A DNA stretch of 64,000 nucleotides from Hyphomonadaceae bacterium UBA5336 (GCA_002408125.1 DHQO01000042.1:62001-126000); one strand, 5' to 3'; shown: positions 8,010 through 17,282, numbered from the stretch's first letter. The notes: generated by a model from the sequence alone, not told the origin. Numbers and translations: made by a program.

Positions 8010-8990
8010 TCACGCGCAAATGCGCTGGATGCGGTCGAACAGGAGCGCAGCCGCGCCGATCAGCGGGGCCTCATGGTTCATGAGCACGCGCACCGGCACG
8101 TCGGCGACATAGTAGGACTCCGTGCCCCGCTCGCGGAAGCGGCGAACCGCCTCCGGGCTTTTCAGCCAGCGCACCATCCGCTCGGCCACACCGCCTGTCA
8201 GCACAACTCCGCCATGCCCGCCATTGATGAAGACCAGGTCGCCGGCCGCGCCCATGATTCCGCAGGCGCGCACCAGGCACACCTCGCGGGCAACCGGATC
8301 ACCCTCTTCGGCCCGGCGCAGGATCTCCCCTGCCGGCACCTCTTCGCGCGGCACGCCATGCATGTCGCTCAGCACGTCGAACACCGGCTGCAGCCAGATG
8401 CCCGAGACGACCATTTCGGTGGAGATATAGCCGTGCTCGGCCGCCATGCGTTCGGACATCTCCGCCTCGCGCACGCTGCGCGGAGCATAGGCGGTATGCC
8501 CGCCCTGCCCCGTGATCGGGCGCCAGCAGCCATCATGCTCGTGCAACAGGGTCGACACGCCAAAGCCAGTGCCTGGGCCAGTCACGATGATCGGTTCCTG
8601 CTCGATGGCCTTGCCCGGCAGGACTTCCACGAAATCTGCCGGCTTCATCTCCGGAATGGCGCGTGCCATGGCGGCGAAATCATTGACCAGGATCACCTCG
8701 GTCAGGCCAAAACGTTCCTGCAGCTCGGCCGGGGAGATGGTCGGCCAGTCGGGCCGGTTGGTCATGGTGACCGTGCCATCTTCGGCGACAGGTCCGGCGA
8801 TCGCGAACAGGGCGTGCTCGACCTCGATATCGTGCTTGTCGAGATATTGCCCGAGCGCATCGGAAAACCGGTCGAACGGGTCGGAGATCTTCTCGAATTC
8901 GGAAATCTCGACGCCGCCCGGACCGCGACGGCCGAGCGCAAAGCGGATGCTTGTTCCGCCCACATCTCCGATCAGAACTGTTTGGTTCAT
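8010..8990 (-). CDS. glk: Glucokinase
   Basis: A 326-residue bacterial glucokinase that phosphorylates glucose with ATP. IGDVGGTSIRFALG is the N-terminal phosphate-binding motif, LVNDFAAMARA contains the catalytic Asp region, GPGTGFG is the second phosphate loop, and EVVLTGGVAER-like sequence is near the C-terminus. It is the fourth gene of zwf-pgl-edd-glk and overlaps edd by 4 bases, so glucose entry and the Entner-Doudoroff pathway are expressed together. Confidence 0.94.
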   Translation of the reverse strand: MNQTVLIGDVGGTSIRFALGRRGPGGVEISEFEKISDPFDRFSDALGQYLDKHDIEVEHALFAIAGPVAEDGTVTMTNRPDWPTISPAELQERFGLTEVILVNDFAAMARAIPEMKPADFVEVLPGKAIEQEPIIVTGPGTGFGVSTLLHEHDGCWRPITGQGGHTAYAPRSVREAEMSERMAAEHGYISTEMVVSGIWLQPVFDVLSDMHGVPREEVPAGEILRRAEEGDPVAREVCLVRACGIMGAAGDLVFINGGHGGVVLTGGVAERMVRWLKSPEAVRRFRERGTESYYVADVPVRVLMNHEAPLIGAAALLFDRIQRICA

Positions 8991-10831
8991 GCTCCAGCGC
9001 CAGGCATCAGAAAGTCAAACAGGGACGCCCCCGCTTCGGTGTTGCAAGATCCGGCCCGGAATGCGCCGAACATCTCGCGCCCGAGGCCCATATGGCTTTG
9101 ATTCGGGCGGAAGGGCACAGGATCGCGGGCGGCAAACTCGTCCGGGTCGACCTTCAGTTCGAGGCTGCCGTGTTCGCAGTCGACGCAGATCACATCGCCG
9201 TCGCGCACGCGGGCGAGAGGCCCGCCATTGGCCGCCTCCGGACCAACATGTATTGCCGAGGGCACCTTGCCGGACGCGCCGGACATGCGCCCGTCCGTGA
9301 CGAGGGCGACCTTGAAGCCCCGGTCCTGCAACGCACCGAGAATGGGCGAGAGGGAATGCAGCTCCGGCATGCCATTGGCGGTCGGCCCCTGAAAACGGAT
9401 CACGGCCACCGTGTCCTGCAAGAGTTCGCCTGCCTTGTAGGCCTCTTTCAGGGCTTCCTGAGTATCGAAGACACGTGCAGGAGCCTCGACGATGCGGTTC
9501 TCAGGCTTCACGGCGGAGACCTTGGTCACGCCGCGCCCGAGCGGGCCTTCCATCAGGCGGAGGCCTCCATCCCTTGAGAAGGGGTCGCTCGCCGGGCGCA
9601 GGATGTCCGGGTCGCCGCTCTCGGCCGGGGCCGGGCGCCAGGCGAGCTTGCCGTCTTCCAGATAGGGCTCGTCGGAATAGCCGGCGATGCAGCCGGCCAC
9701 GCCGCGCGCCTCGCCGATCAGGAGGCCGGCATCGACCAGCTCGCGCACGACAAAGCCCATGCCGCCGGCGGCGTGGAAATGGTTCACATCGGCCACGCCA
9801 TTCGGATAGATCCGGCAGAGCAGCGGGGTGACGGCAGACAGATCGTTGAAATCGTCCAGCGTGATCTGCACGCCCGCCGCAGCCGCCATGGCCGGGATGT
9901 GCAGGGCATGATTGGTCGACCCGCCAGTGGCCATCAGGCCGACAATCGCGTTCACGAAGCTGCGCGCATCCACCATCTCGCCGGCGGGGGTATAGTCGCC
10001 TTTGATGGTCAGCTCGGCCGCACGCTGGGTGGCGGCCTTTGTGAGGGCATCGCGCAGCGGTGTGCCGGGATTGACGAAGGCCGCGCCAGGCACGTGCAGG
10101 CCCATCACTTCCATCATCATCTGGTTGGAATTGGCCGTGCCGTAGAAGGTGCAGGTGCCGGGGCTGTGATAGCTTTCGGACTCTGCCTTGAGCAATTCCT
10201 CCCGCCCGACCTTGCCCTCTGCAAAGAGCTGGCGCACCCGCGCTTTTTCAGGGTTGGGCAGGCCCGACGGCATCGGCCCGGCCGGTACGAAGACATGCGG
10301 CAGCCAGCCAAAACGCAGCGCGGCGATGACGAGCCCCGGAATGATCTTGTCGCAGACCCCGAGATGCAGCCCGGCATCGAAAGTGTCGTGGCTGAGCGAG
10401 ACCGCCGAAGCGAGCGCGATGACATCGCGGGAAAACAGCGACAGCTCCATCCCGTCCTGGCCTTGCGTGACGCCGTCGCACATGGCCGGCACGCCGCCCG
10501 CGACCTGCGCGGTGGCGCCCACTTCGCGCGCGGCGGCGCGGATGATTTCGGGGAAATGCTCAAACGGCGCATGGGCCGAGAGCATGTCGTTATAGGAGGT
10601 GACGATACCGATATTCGGCCAGGAATCGCCGAGCAGCTGCATCTTGTCGATCACCGCGCAGCCGGCGCTGGCATGGGCCTGGTTGCCCTCGGACAGACGC
10701 TTGCGGGCATACTTCTCCGGCTTGCGCGCACGGATCATTTCCAGATAGGCCGCGCGGGTGTCGACTGAGCGCGCCTCAATGCGCGCCAGCACTTCCTCGA
10801 CTTTGGGGTGGAGTTTCTGCGGAGTGCTCAT
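8987..10831 (-). CDS. edd: 6-phosphogluconate dehydratase
   Basis: The 614-residue IlvD/Edd-family iron-sulfur enzyme dehydrates 6-phosphogluconate to 2-keto-3-deoxy-6-phosphogluconate. Normal length; signature stretches include GGVPAMCDGVTQGQDGMELSL, ATGGSTNHALHIPAMA and VTDGRMSGASGKVPSAIHV. It overlaps pgl (upstream) and glk (downstream) by ATGA junctions. Its product is the substrate of Eda, encoded separately at about 18 kb on the other strand. Confidence 0.97.
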   Translation of the reverse strand: MSTPQKLHPKVEEVLARIEARSVDTRAAYLEMIRARKPEKYARKRLSEGNQAHASAGCAVIDKMQLLGDSWPNIGIVTSYNDMLSAHAPFEHFPEIIRAAAREVGATAQVAGGVPAMCDGVTQGQDGMELSLFSRDVIALASAVSLSHDTFDAGLHLGVCDKIIPGLVIAALRFGWLPHVFVPAGPMPSGLPNPEKARVRQLFAEGKVGREELLKAESESYHSPGTCTFYGTANSNQMMMEVMGLHVPGAAFVNPGTPLRDALTKAATQRAAELTIKGDYTPAGEMVDARSFVNAIVGLMATGGSTNHALHIPAMAAAAGVQITLDDFNDLSAVTPLLCRIYPNGVADVNHFHAAGGMGFVVRELVDAGLLIGEARGVAGCIAGYSDEPYLEDGKLAWRPAPAESGDPDILRPASDPFSRDGGLRLMEGPLGRGVTKVSAVKPENRIVEAPARVFDTQEALKEAYKAGELLQDTVAVIRFQGPTANGMPELHSLSPILGALQDRGFKVALVTDGRMSGASGKVPSAIHVGPEAANGGPLARVRDGDVICVDCEHGSLELKVDPDEFAARDPVPFRPNQSHMGLGREMFGAFRAGSCNTEAGASLFDFLMPGAGA

Positions 10832-11544
10832 GGTGCCCAGACCTCCTTGAGGCGGGAGCCGAGCAGGCGCTCGGCATGGTGGATCGGCAGGGTCGCCGCG
10901 CGGTCTTCCAGGACACCGCGCTTGTCTTCACCGGTGATATAGAGAACCGTCAGGCTGGCTTGAACCAGCGCGTGGGCATTGATCGTCATGCGGTGGGGCA
11001 TGTCGCCAGCGACCGGGGCGTCGGTTGCATCCACCGCACCGACCAGCTGGACCGCGTTCGGATCAAGCAGGACTTCAAGATTTTCGGTGCCCGGAAACCA
11101 GGATGCGGTGTGCCCATCAGGCCCCATGCCGAGCAGCATGATCGGCGGCGCCTCGAACAGCAGCCGATAGGTCGCCTCAACCTGACTTTCGCCCGCCGCT
11201 GGATCGGGCGCGCCGGTATACATCGGCTCGAACTGAGCCTCAGCCGCCGCGTCTTTCAGCAGCGTACGCTTGATCAGCGCCGCGTTCGAGCGCGAATCCT
11301 CTTCCGGCACCCAGCGCTCATCAACAAGACCGATGCTGACACTGGCCCAGTCGAGACCCACGGCAGACAGCCGCTCGAAGACCGGCCCGGGCGTTGAGCC
11401 TCCCGAGAGCAGGAGACTCGCTCTGCCCGCCACGGCGAGTTGCTGGCGCAATGCACCCTCGATCAGCGTGGCGACATGGTCGGCCGCCGCCTCGCGCGTC
11501 TCGAAGGCCTGGAATGCCGGACTTCCCGTCACTGGCTCCACCAT
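10828..11544 (-). CDS. pgl: 6-phosphogluconolactonase
   Basis: A 238-residue DevB/SOL-type lactonase that hydrolyses 6-phosphogluconolactone. LLLSGGSTPGPVFERL is the sugar-phosphate loop; VDERWVPEEDSRSN and LGMGPDGHTASWFPG are the family's other two hallmarks. Its start lies inside the 3' end of zwf (16-base overlap) and its stop overlaps the edd start, so it is tightly coupled in the operon. Confidence 0.95.
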   Translation of the reverse strand: MVEPVTGSPAFQAFETREAAADHVATLIEGALRQQLAVAGRASLLLSGGSTPGPVFERLSAVGLDWASVSIGLVDERWVPEEDSRSNAALIKRTLLKDAAAEAQFEPMYTGAPDPAAGESQVEATYRLLFEAPPIMLLGMGPDGHTASWFPGTENLEVLLDPNAVQLVGAVDATDAPVAGDMPHRMTINAHALVQASLTVLYITGEDKRGVLEDRAATLPIHHAERLLGSRLKEVWAP

Positions 11545-12989
11545 TTGCGCCCGTCGCGTTCCATCATCACGGCAGAGGCGACCGGGCCGTCGCTGCCGGC
11601 GGCATAGGACTCGACCTTCAGTTCCTTGTCTTCCCAGGCGGCGATGAGTTCATCGGTCCAGGCCCAGGCGGCCTCGACCTCGTCGCGGCGCATGAACAGG
11701 GCGAGATTGCCGCGCACGACATCCATAAGCAGGCGCTCATAGGCATCCGGGTAGCGGACCATGAAATTCTCCGCATAGGAGAGGTTCAGCGGCAGCGACT
11801 TGATACGCAGGCCGCCCGGCCCCGGCTCCTTGATCTGGATGAAGAGGCGCACCCCTTCATCGGGCTGCAGGCGGATGACCAGCTTGTTGGCCTGCGTCTC
11901 GCTCGCCCCGAAGATCGAGTGCGGCACCGGCTTGAACTGGATGACAATGTCAGAGCGCCGCGCAGCCATGCGCTTGCCGGTGCGCAGATAGAAGGGCACG
12001 CCAGCCCAACGCCAGTTGTCGATCTCGGTCTTGATGGCAACGAAGGTCTCGGTATCGCTGGCGCCGTCCTCAAGCTCCTCCAGATAGCCTTTCACCGGTT
12101 TGCCATGGACCAGGCCGGCCGTGTACTGGCCGCGAACCGAACCCTTGTCGACCGTGTCCGGCGTGAAGCGCCGCAGGGCCTTGAGCACCTTGATCTTCTC
12201 GGTGCGCACATCGTCGCCGTCGAGCGTGGCGGGCGGCTCCATGGCGGTGAGGCAGAGGAGTTGCAGGATATGGTTCTGCACCATGTCGCGCAGCGCGCCG
12301 GAGCGGTCATAATAGCCCGCGCGGCCCTCCAGGCCGAGATCCTCGGCCACGGTGATCTGGACATGCTCGACGGAGGCACGGTTCCAGGCCGGCTCGAGCA
12401 GGCGGTTGGCAAAGCGCAGGACCATCAGGTTCTGCACCGTCTCCTTCCCGAGATAATGGTCGATCCGGTAGATCTGCTGTTCCTCGAAATAGGCGCAGAC
12501 CCCCTCATTGATTTCCTTCGCCGAGGCGAGATCGGTGCCGATGGGTTTTTCCAGCACGACTCGCGTTTCCGGCGTGATCAGCCCGGCGCGCGAGACCGCG
12601 CCGCAGATATCGACATAAAGGCGCGGCGAGGTGGCGAGGTAGAACACGCGCACCCGCGGCTCCTTGTCGAGCTTGCCCTTCAGGCCCTTCCAGTCCGCCT
12701 TGGGGTCGGTGGCATCGAGCGCCTGATAGTCGAGCAGCCTGGCAAATTCCTTCCAGCTGGCCTCGTCCCAGTCCTCGCCCTGGTTGCGTTTGCAGGCATC
12801 CTTGGCAAATTCGACATAGGCAGCAGTATCCATCTCGGTACGGGCCGATCCGATGATCCGGCTTCCCTCGGGCACCTGTCCATCCTTCCAGCGGTGGAAG
12901 AGCGCGGGCAGGAGCTTTCTCTGGGACAGATCACCGGTTCCTCCGAAAATCACGATTTCGAAGAGGTCTACAGGTATGAACTCGGCGAT
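11529..12989 (-). CDS. zwf: Glucose-6-phosphate 1-dehydrogenase (probable ATC start)
   Basis: The enzyme oxidises glucose 6-phosphate to 6-phosphogluconolactone and opens the operon. VIFGGTGDLSQRKLLPALF is the NADP fold and YRIDHYLGKE the catalytic signature. The first canonical in-frame start is a GTG at 12953, which would remove the residues before the first beta strand and has no ribosome binding site. Upstream the frame reads AEFIPVDLFEIV, exactly the N-terminus expected of the family, preceded by an ATC codon at 12989-12987 with AGAGGAGG about 8 bases before it. I therefore place the start there, giving 486 residues. An error turning ATG into ATC in the sequence is the alternative. Confidence 0.9.
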   Translation of the reverse strand: MAEFIPVDLFEIVIFGGTGDLSQRKLLPALFHRWKDGQVPEGSRIIGSARTEMDTAAYVEFAKDACKRNQGEDWDEASWKEFARLLDYQALDATDPKADWKGLKGKLDKEPRVRVFYLATSPRLYVDICGAVSRAGLITPETRVVLEKPIGTDLASAKEINEGVCAYFEEQQIYRIDHYLGKETVQNLMVLRFANRLLEPAWNRASVEHVQITVAEDLGLEGRAGYYDRSGALRDMVQNHILQLLCLTAMEPPATLDGDDVRTEKIKVLKALRRFTPDTVDKGSVRGQYTAGLVHGKPVKGYLEELEDGASDTETFVAIKTEIDNWRWAGVPFYLRTGKRMAARRSDIVIQFKPVPHSIFGASETQANKLVIRLQPDEGVRLFIQIKEPGPGGLRIKSLPLNLSYAENFMVRYPDAYERLLMDVVRGNLALFMRRDEVEAAWAWTDELIAAWEDKELKVESYAAGSDGPVASAVMMERDGRKWWSQ

Positions 12990-13302
12990 GGGGATGTCCT
13001 CCTCTGGTTGGGCGCTGAAACCATGATAAAAATGTTAGCGCACAACATCTTGTCTGCGCATTCCTATGCGGAAACTACACCGGTTTTGCAACACGTTACG
13101 AGGTCTTATCAGGCGCTTCGCCGCAGCAGAGAGCATCTCGCCAGACAGACCGGTTCTACCCTAAACTACAGGAAAGAGCCGAGGGAAAAGAGGCAACCCC
13201 TGTATTCATCGCGAGAAATCCGATGTGACGCGGATTTCCATGCGCGTTCCAAATGCACCTGTCTGCTGTGGGCTCCATATCCCAGTTGGCGTTCGCAAAT
13301 GC
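12990..13302 (-). promoter_or_regulatory. zwf leader and promoter region
   Basis: A 313-base gap between the lacI-type gene and zwf, both on the minus strand. It contains the zwf ribosome binding site AGAGGAGG next to the ATC start and a LacI-type palindrome at 13032-13048. No convincing gene is seen on either strand. The promoter is inferred to lie upstream of about 13050; no -10/-35 pair can be assigned with confidence. Confidence 0.55.
13032..13048. promoter_or_regulatory. LacI-family operator candidate before zwf
   Basis: ATGTTAGCGCACAACAT is a 17-base imperfect palindrome with perfect ATGTT/AACAT arms around a CG-rich centre, the usual form of a LacI/GalR operator. It lies 43-59 bases upstream of the proposed zwf start, and a LacI-family gene ends about 250 bases further upstream on the same strand. 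Control of the Entner-Doudoroff operon by that or a related regulator is inferred. Confidence 0.5.
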
Positions 13303-14331
13303 TCAGGCGCCGCAGGACTGGCGTACAATCAGGTCTGTAGCGGTGCGTTCAGACCGGCTGGTCGGGCCGGCCGAATCGAGAATCTTGGACACAAGGATAC
13401 GCCCGGCCTTGTCGACATCCTGGGATACGGTTGTCAGCGCCGGGGTGGCATACTGACTGAACGGTACATTGTCATAGCCGACCACAGACACATCGCCCGG
13501 CACGGTCTTGCCGAACTTGTGGAGCGCGCGCACGGCGCCGAGTGCGATCAGGTCGCTGGCCGCAACTATGCCGTCGAACTCCAGCCCGGCCTCCATCAGC
13601 CCCTGAACGGCGGATTCGGCCGATTCCACCTCGAAATGCGCCGGCACGGCCAGCGCCGGGTCCGGATCCAGGCCATGACGCTCGAAGGCTTCGAGATAGC
13701 CGCGATAGCGCTGCATGGCTTCCGGCGCGATGGTGTCGCCGAGGAAGACAATCCGTTTGCGGCCGAGCCGGGCAAGATGGGATGTGGCGCGCCGCCCGCC
13801 CTGGATATTGTCGCTGCCAACAGAGCAATAGTCCTGCTCGGGCAGTTCCGCCCCCCAGACCACGAAACGCTCTTCGTTTTCGGCAAGGCGGTTGAACTCG
13901 CGGTGCAGGCTCGACTGGCCGATAAAGATCACGCCATTGGCCCGGCTGGTGCTCATCGCATAGGCGAGGTCGTCATAGCTGGTCGGCGTCGTGTGGCTGA
14001 TCAGCAGATCACAGCCGCGTTCGCGCGCCGCATCGCCAATGCCGGAGAGAAGCTCGAAGAAGAAGGGGTCGTGGATATGCGCGTCGCGCGCCTGCGGCAT
14101 CGGCACGACAACGGCAATCGTGGCATCGGCCCCGATCGGACCGGTCGGCATGTAGCGGCGGAAAGGATAATCGAGTTCGCGGGCAAGCTTCCAGATCGCC
14201 TGCTTGGTGCGGCGATTGACGGCCGGGCTGTCATTGAGCGCGCGCGACACGGTGGAAATGGACACACCGGCCCGGCTGGCCAGGTCTTCCAGTCTCACAT
14301 TCCGCGGCTTGGACTCGCTGTCATCGGCCAT
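13303..14331 (-). CDS. LacI family transcriptional regulator
   Basis: A 342-residue repressor-type protein. The helix-turn-helix VRLEDLASRAGVSISTVSRALND lies at about residues 13-35, followed by a periplasmic-binding-protein-like domain with the C-terminal DVSVVGYDNVPFSQYATPALTTV signature. It is the third gene of a minus-strand group with a GH13 amylase and a GH13 alpha-glucosidase, 18 bases after the latter, so an alpha-glucoside or maltodextrin regulator is the natural reading. Candidate sites are the palindromes before zwf and in the 17.3-17.5 kb divergent gap. Confidence 0.92.
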   Translation of the reverse strand: MADDSESKPRNVRLEDLASRAGVSISTVSRALNDSPAVNRRTKQAIWKLARELDYPFRRYMPTGPIGADATIAVVVPMPQARDAHIHDPFFFELLSGIGDAARERGCDLLISHTTPTSYDDLAYAMSTSRANGVIFIGQSSLHREFNRLAENEERFVVWGAELPEQDYCSVGSDNIQGGRRATSHLARLGRKRIVFLGDTIAPEAMQRYRGYLEAFERHGLDPDPALAVPAHFEVESAESAVQGLMEAGLEFDGIVAASDLIALGAVRALHKFGKTVPGDVSVVGYDNVPFSQYATPALTTVSQDVDKAGRILVSKILDSAGPTSRSERTATDLIVRQSCGA

Positions 14332-14349
14332 TCAATCTGCCCCGCATAT

Positions 14350-16044
14350 TCATCCGCTTACCCCGCCTGACACCGTACGCCTTGCCCGCGCCCAATATCC
14401 GGTCCAGGGCACCAGGCGCCCCGGAAGGGCTGCACCGGTTGGCGCCCGCCCATCCTGGGTCGCCAAGATTTCCCAAGCGCCCTCTTCCCCGGCCGGACGC
14501 CAACTGGCGTCCACATTCCCCAGATTGAAGGCACATACAACTAAGTCATTCTCAACCCTGCGTTCAAACGCAAGTACAGTATTGGAGCCATGCAGGAAGG
14601 CCTGAGACCCCAGCCTCAGCGCCGGCACGGACTGGCGCAGCTTGAGCAGTGCCCGCGTCACATTCAGGCACGAGCCGGGATCACCCTCCTGACGCGCCAC
14701 GCTGAGACCGGCATGAGCGGGATCGACCGGCAGCCAGGCATCCACCTCGGAAAACCCGCAAAACGGGACATCATCGCTCCAGGGCATCGGCGTGCGCGCG
14801 CCATCCCGGCCCAGCGTATTGGGCCAGTTTTCGATAGCCTCGGGATCCTTCAGCGCCTCGAAGGGCACGTCGGCCTGCGGCAGGCCAAGCTCCTCGCCCT
14901 GATAGATGAAGGCATTGCCGCGCAGGCTCAGCAGCAACAGCATCAGCGTGCGAGCCACCTGCCCCTTGTCATGTTCGCCAGCCCAGCGCGAAATGGCGCG
15001 CGGCGCATCATGGTTGGAAAACGCCCAGGATGGCCAACCCTCATCCACCGTCGCGCCCCAGGCCGACAGGGAGCTTTCAACGGTGCCGACGGTCAGCTGT
15101 TTGGCATAGAGGAAGTCAAAACTGTAGGCCGAGTTCAGACGCTTGCTGCCCTCGGTGAAGGCGCGCATCTCGCCGAGCGGGGTCGCTCCCACCACCTCGG
15201 CCACCGTGAAGCGCACGCCATAGGTGTCGAGCAGCGCGCGGATGCGCTCCAGGAAAGCCGGGATCTGCGGCTGGGACATGCTGTTCACATGGCATTGCAT
15301 GTCAAAAGGACGCGTAACCTTGTCCATCGGCAGGCCGGACGGCGGATTGTCGGTGAGCTTCGGGTCATGCATTGCGAAATTGATCGCATCCAGGCGGAAG
15401 CCGTCCACGCCGCGGTCAAGCCAGAAGCGGGCCGCATCCAGCAAGGCGTCCTGCACCGCACGATTGTGCAGGTTCAGGTCCGGCTGCGAGGTCAGGAAGT
15501 TGTGCATGTAGTATTGCTTGCGCCGGCCATCCCACTGCCAGGCCGGCCCGCCGAACACCGACTGCCAGTTCGAGGGTGGCGAGCCGTCAGGCTTGGCATC
15601 GGCCCAGACATACCAGTCCGCTTTGGGATTGGCGCGGTCCTGCCGGCTCTCGGTAAACCAGGCATGCTCGTCGGAAGTGTGGGAATAGACCTGATCGATG
15701 ATCACCTTCAGGCCGAGACGGCGAGCCTTCTCGACCAGGGCGTCGAAGTCTTCCAGCGTGCCGAAGATCGGGTCGACGCCGCAATAATCGGCAACATCAT
15801 AGCCATAATCGTCCATTGGCGAGGTGAAGAAGGGCGAGAGCCAGATGGCGTCCACGCCGAGCGAGGCGACATGGTCCAGCTTCTCGCAGATGCCATTGAG
15901 ATCACCGATGCCGTCGCCGGTGGTGTCGCGATAGCTGCGCGGGTAGATCTGATAGATCACCGCGCCCTTCCACCAGGGCTCACCAGCCTGTTCCGGCATC
16001 GGACTGCCGCCGGGCGCGGCCTGCGCCGAACTCAACTCACTCAT
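14350..16044 (-). CDS. Alpha-glucosidase, glycoside hydrolase family 13
   Basis: A 564-residue cytoplasmic-looking enzyme, with no signal peptide, that should release glucose from alpha-linked oligosaccharides. WWKGAVIYQIYPRSY is the typical oligo-1,6-glucosidase/alpha-glucosidase beginning; catalytic elements are all present: nucleophile Asp in DGFRLDAINF, acid/base Glu in FTVAEV, and the transition-state Asp in FSNHD. GNAFIYQGEELGLP is another family mark. The ATG at 16044 overlaps the stop of the upstream amylase gene (ATGA), which fixes the start. It precedes the LacI gene and feeds glucose to glk and zwf. Confidence 0.94.
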   Translation of the reverse strand: MSELSSAQAAPGGSPMPEQAGEPWWKGAVIYQIYPRSYRDTTGDGIGDLNGICEKLDHVASLGVDAIWLSPFFTSPMDDYGYDVADYCGVDPIFGTLEDFDALVEKARRLGLKVIIDQVYSHTSDEHAWFTESRQDRANPKADWYVWADAKPDGSPPSNWQSVFGGPAWQWDGRRKQYYMHNFLTSQPDLNLHNRAVQDALLDAARFWLDRGVDGFRLDAINFAMHDPKLTDNPPSGLPMDKVTRPFDMQCHVNSMSQPQIPAFLERIRALLDTYGVRFTVAEVVGATPLGEMRAFTEGSKRLNSAYSFDFLYAKQLTVGTVESSLSAWGATVDEGWPSWAFSNHDAPRAISRWAGEHDKGQVARTLMLLLLSLRGNAFIYQGEELGLPQADVPFEALKDPEAIENWPNTLGRDGARTPMPWSDDVPFCGFSEVDAWLPVDPAHAGLSVARQEGDPGSCLNVTRALLKLRQSVPALRLGSQAFLHGSNTVLAFERRVENDLVVCAFNLGNVDASWRPAGEEGAWEILATQDGRAPTGAALPGRLVPWTGYWARARRTVSGGVSG

Positions 16045-17282
16045 GCGCCGCACTCCGTCAGGTCCGAATGGCAAATTACGAAATCCAGCGCCGGGACCGA
16101 CACCGAATAGCTCCCCGGCGCGCGTGCTTGCGCCGCGCAGGTACCATAGGCCGACACCCAGTTGCGCGCACGACCATCGACCGGAAGATTGATCTCTCGA
16201 TCCGACATATCGGCATTAAAAACAATGAGATATTCCACATCATCGCCTGGAAGCATACGCGACAGGGCAATCAGACCGCCCTCAAGATCTGAATGACGGG
16301 CCGTATCGATGCGAAAGCCATCGACGCGATAATCGGTGATCCACCGCTTGTAGATCTCGATCATGCCGGCCACCACGGCCGGGCTTTCCGTCATCAGATC
16401 GTCAAGGCCGGCAAAATCGCCGAGGCGGGAATTCTCGCCCTCGAAGCTGGTATCGCCGCGATTGTGATAATGGATCGGATTGTTGAGCCAGGCTGGGGTC
16501 TTCACCGCTTCCTCACCCGAGGGGACGAAGGGCGTATAGGCATAATCGGGCCGCGTGAGGCGCGCGAAATTCTCTTCCGTCAGGTCGCGCGCATCAAGGC
16601 CAAGAAAGCCCTCATTGAGCGGCGCTCCGCCCGGCCTGCCCAGTGTGGTGAAGGGATAGTCGCCGAGACTGCGATAGGGGCACACGCCCTGCTCGCGAGC
16701 TTCGGTCGGCGCGCTGAGGCCATGGCATTCCTCATACTTGATCACATCGGCGGTGTGGTTGGTGATGATGTCCATATAGACCTTCATCCCGCGCGCATGG
16801 GCGGCCTCGACAAAGGCGCGGAACTCCTCGCGCGTGCCGAGATGCGGATCGACATTGGTGAAATCGGCGATCCAGTAGCCGTGACAGCCCGAGGATTCCG
16901 CGCCGGGCGGGCCCTGCACCGGCTTGTTCTCGAAGATCGGCGTCAGCCAGATCGCCGTGGCGCCGAGACCCTGGATGTAGTCGAGCTGCGCGGTGAGGCC
17001 AGCCAGATCCCCGCCATGATAAAAACCCTTGCGGGTCGGGTCGAAGCCGGTCTCCAGCGGCCCGCCTTCGAGCCCGCCGCGGTCATTGGACGGATCGCCA
17101 TTCTCGAACCGGTCGGGCATCACGAAATAGATCACCTCGTCTTCCGGCAGCCGGCCGAGGAAAGGCGCAGCCTGCTGCGCGCCGGCCGGGCCAGCTGTTC
17201 CACCCGCGCATGCCGTCAGCGTCATGGCACCCGCCATGACCAATGCCCGCAGCACAGACACACTGCCTTGAATCACCTTCAT
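16041..17282 (-). CDS. GH13 alpha-amylase-type lipoprotein with an internal deletion
   Basis: A 413-residue frame. It starts with a lipoprotein signal (MKVIQGSVSVLRALVMAGAMTLTAC) and continues as a secreted GH13 barrel: DEVIYFVMPDRFENGD, GFYHGGDLAGL and DGFRIDTARH (nucleophile Asp326). Immediately after His330 the sequence jumps to SDLEGGLIALSRM and a C-terminal beta domain. The segment that should hold the acid/base Glu and the NHD motif is absent, so the product cannot be an active amylase. The family is usually about 550-620 residues. The frame is kept through the junction. An upstream TTG at 17318 is the alternative start. Its stop is coupled to the glucosidase start. Confidence 0.85.
   Translation of the reverse strand: MKVIQGSVSVLRALVMAGAMTLTACAGGTAGPAGAQQAAPFLGRLPEDEVIYFVMPDRFENGDPSNDRGGLEGGPLETGFDPTRKGFYHGGDLAGLTAQLDYIQGLGATAIWLTPIFENKPVQGPPGAESSGCHGYWIADFTNVDPHLGTREEFRAFVEAAHARGMKVYMDIITNHTADVIKYEECHGLSAPTEAREQGVCPYRSLGDYPFTTLGRPGGAPLNEGFLGLDARDLTEENFARLTRPDYAYTPFVPSGEEAVKTPAWLNNPIHYHNRGDTSFEGENSRLGDFAGLDDLMTESPAVVAGMIEIYKRWITDYRVDGFRIDTARHSDLEGGLIALSRMLPGDDVEYLIVFNADMSDREINLPVDGRARNWVSAYGTCAAQARAPGSYSVSVPALDFVICHSDLTECGA

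Noticed and set aside
11394..13340. Very long open frame antisense to zwf on the plus strand (about 650 codons)
   Set aside because: It overlaps well-supported genes entirely, has no family resemblance and is a typical GC-rich shadow frame.
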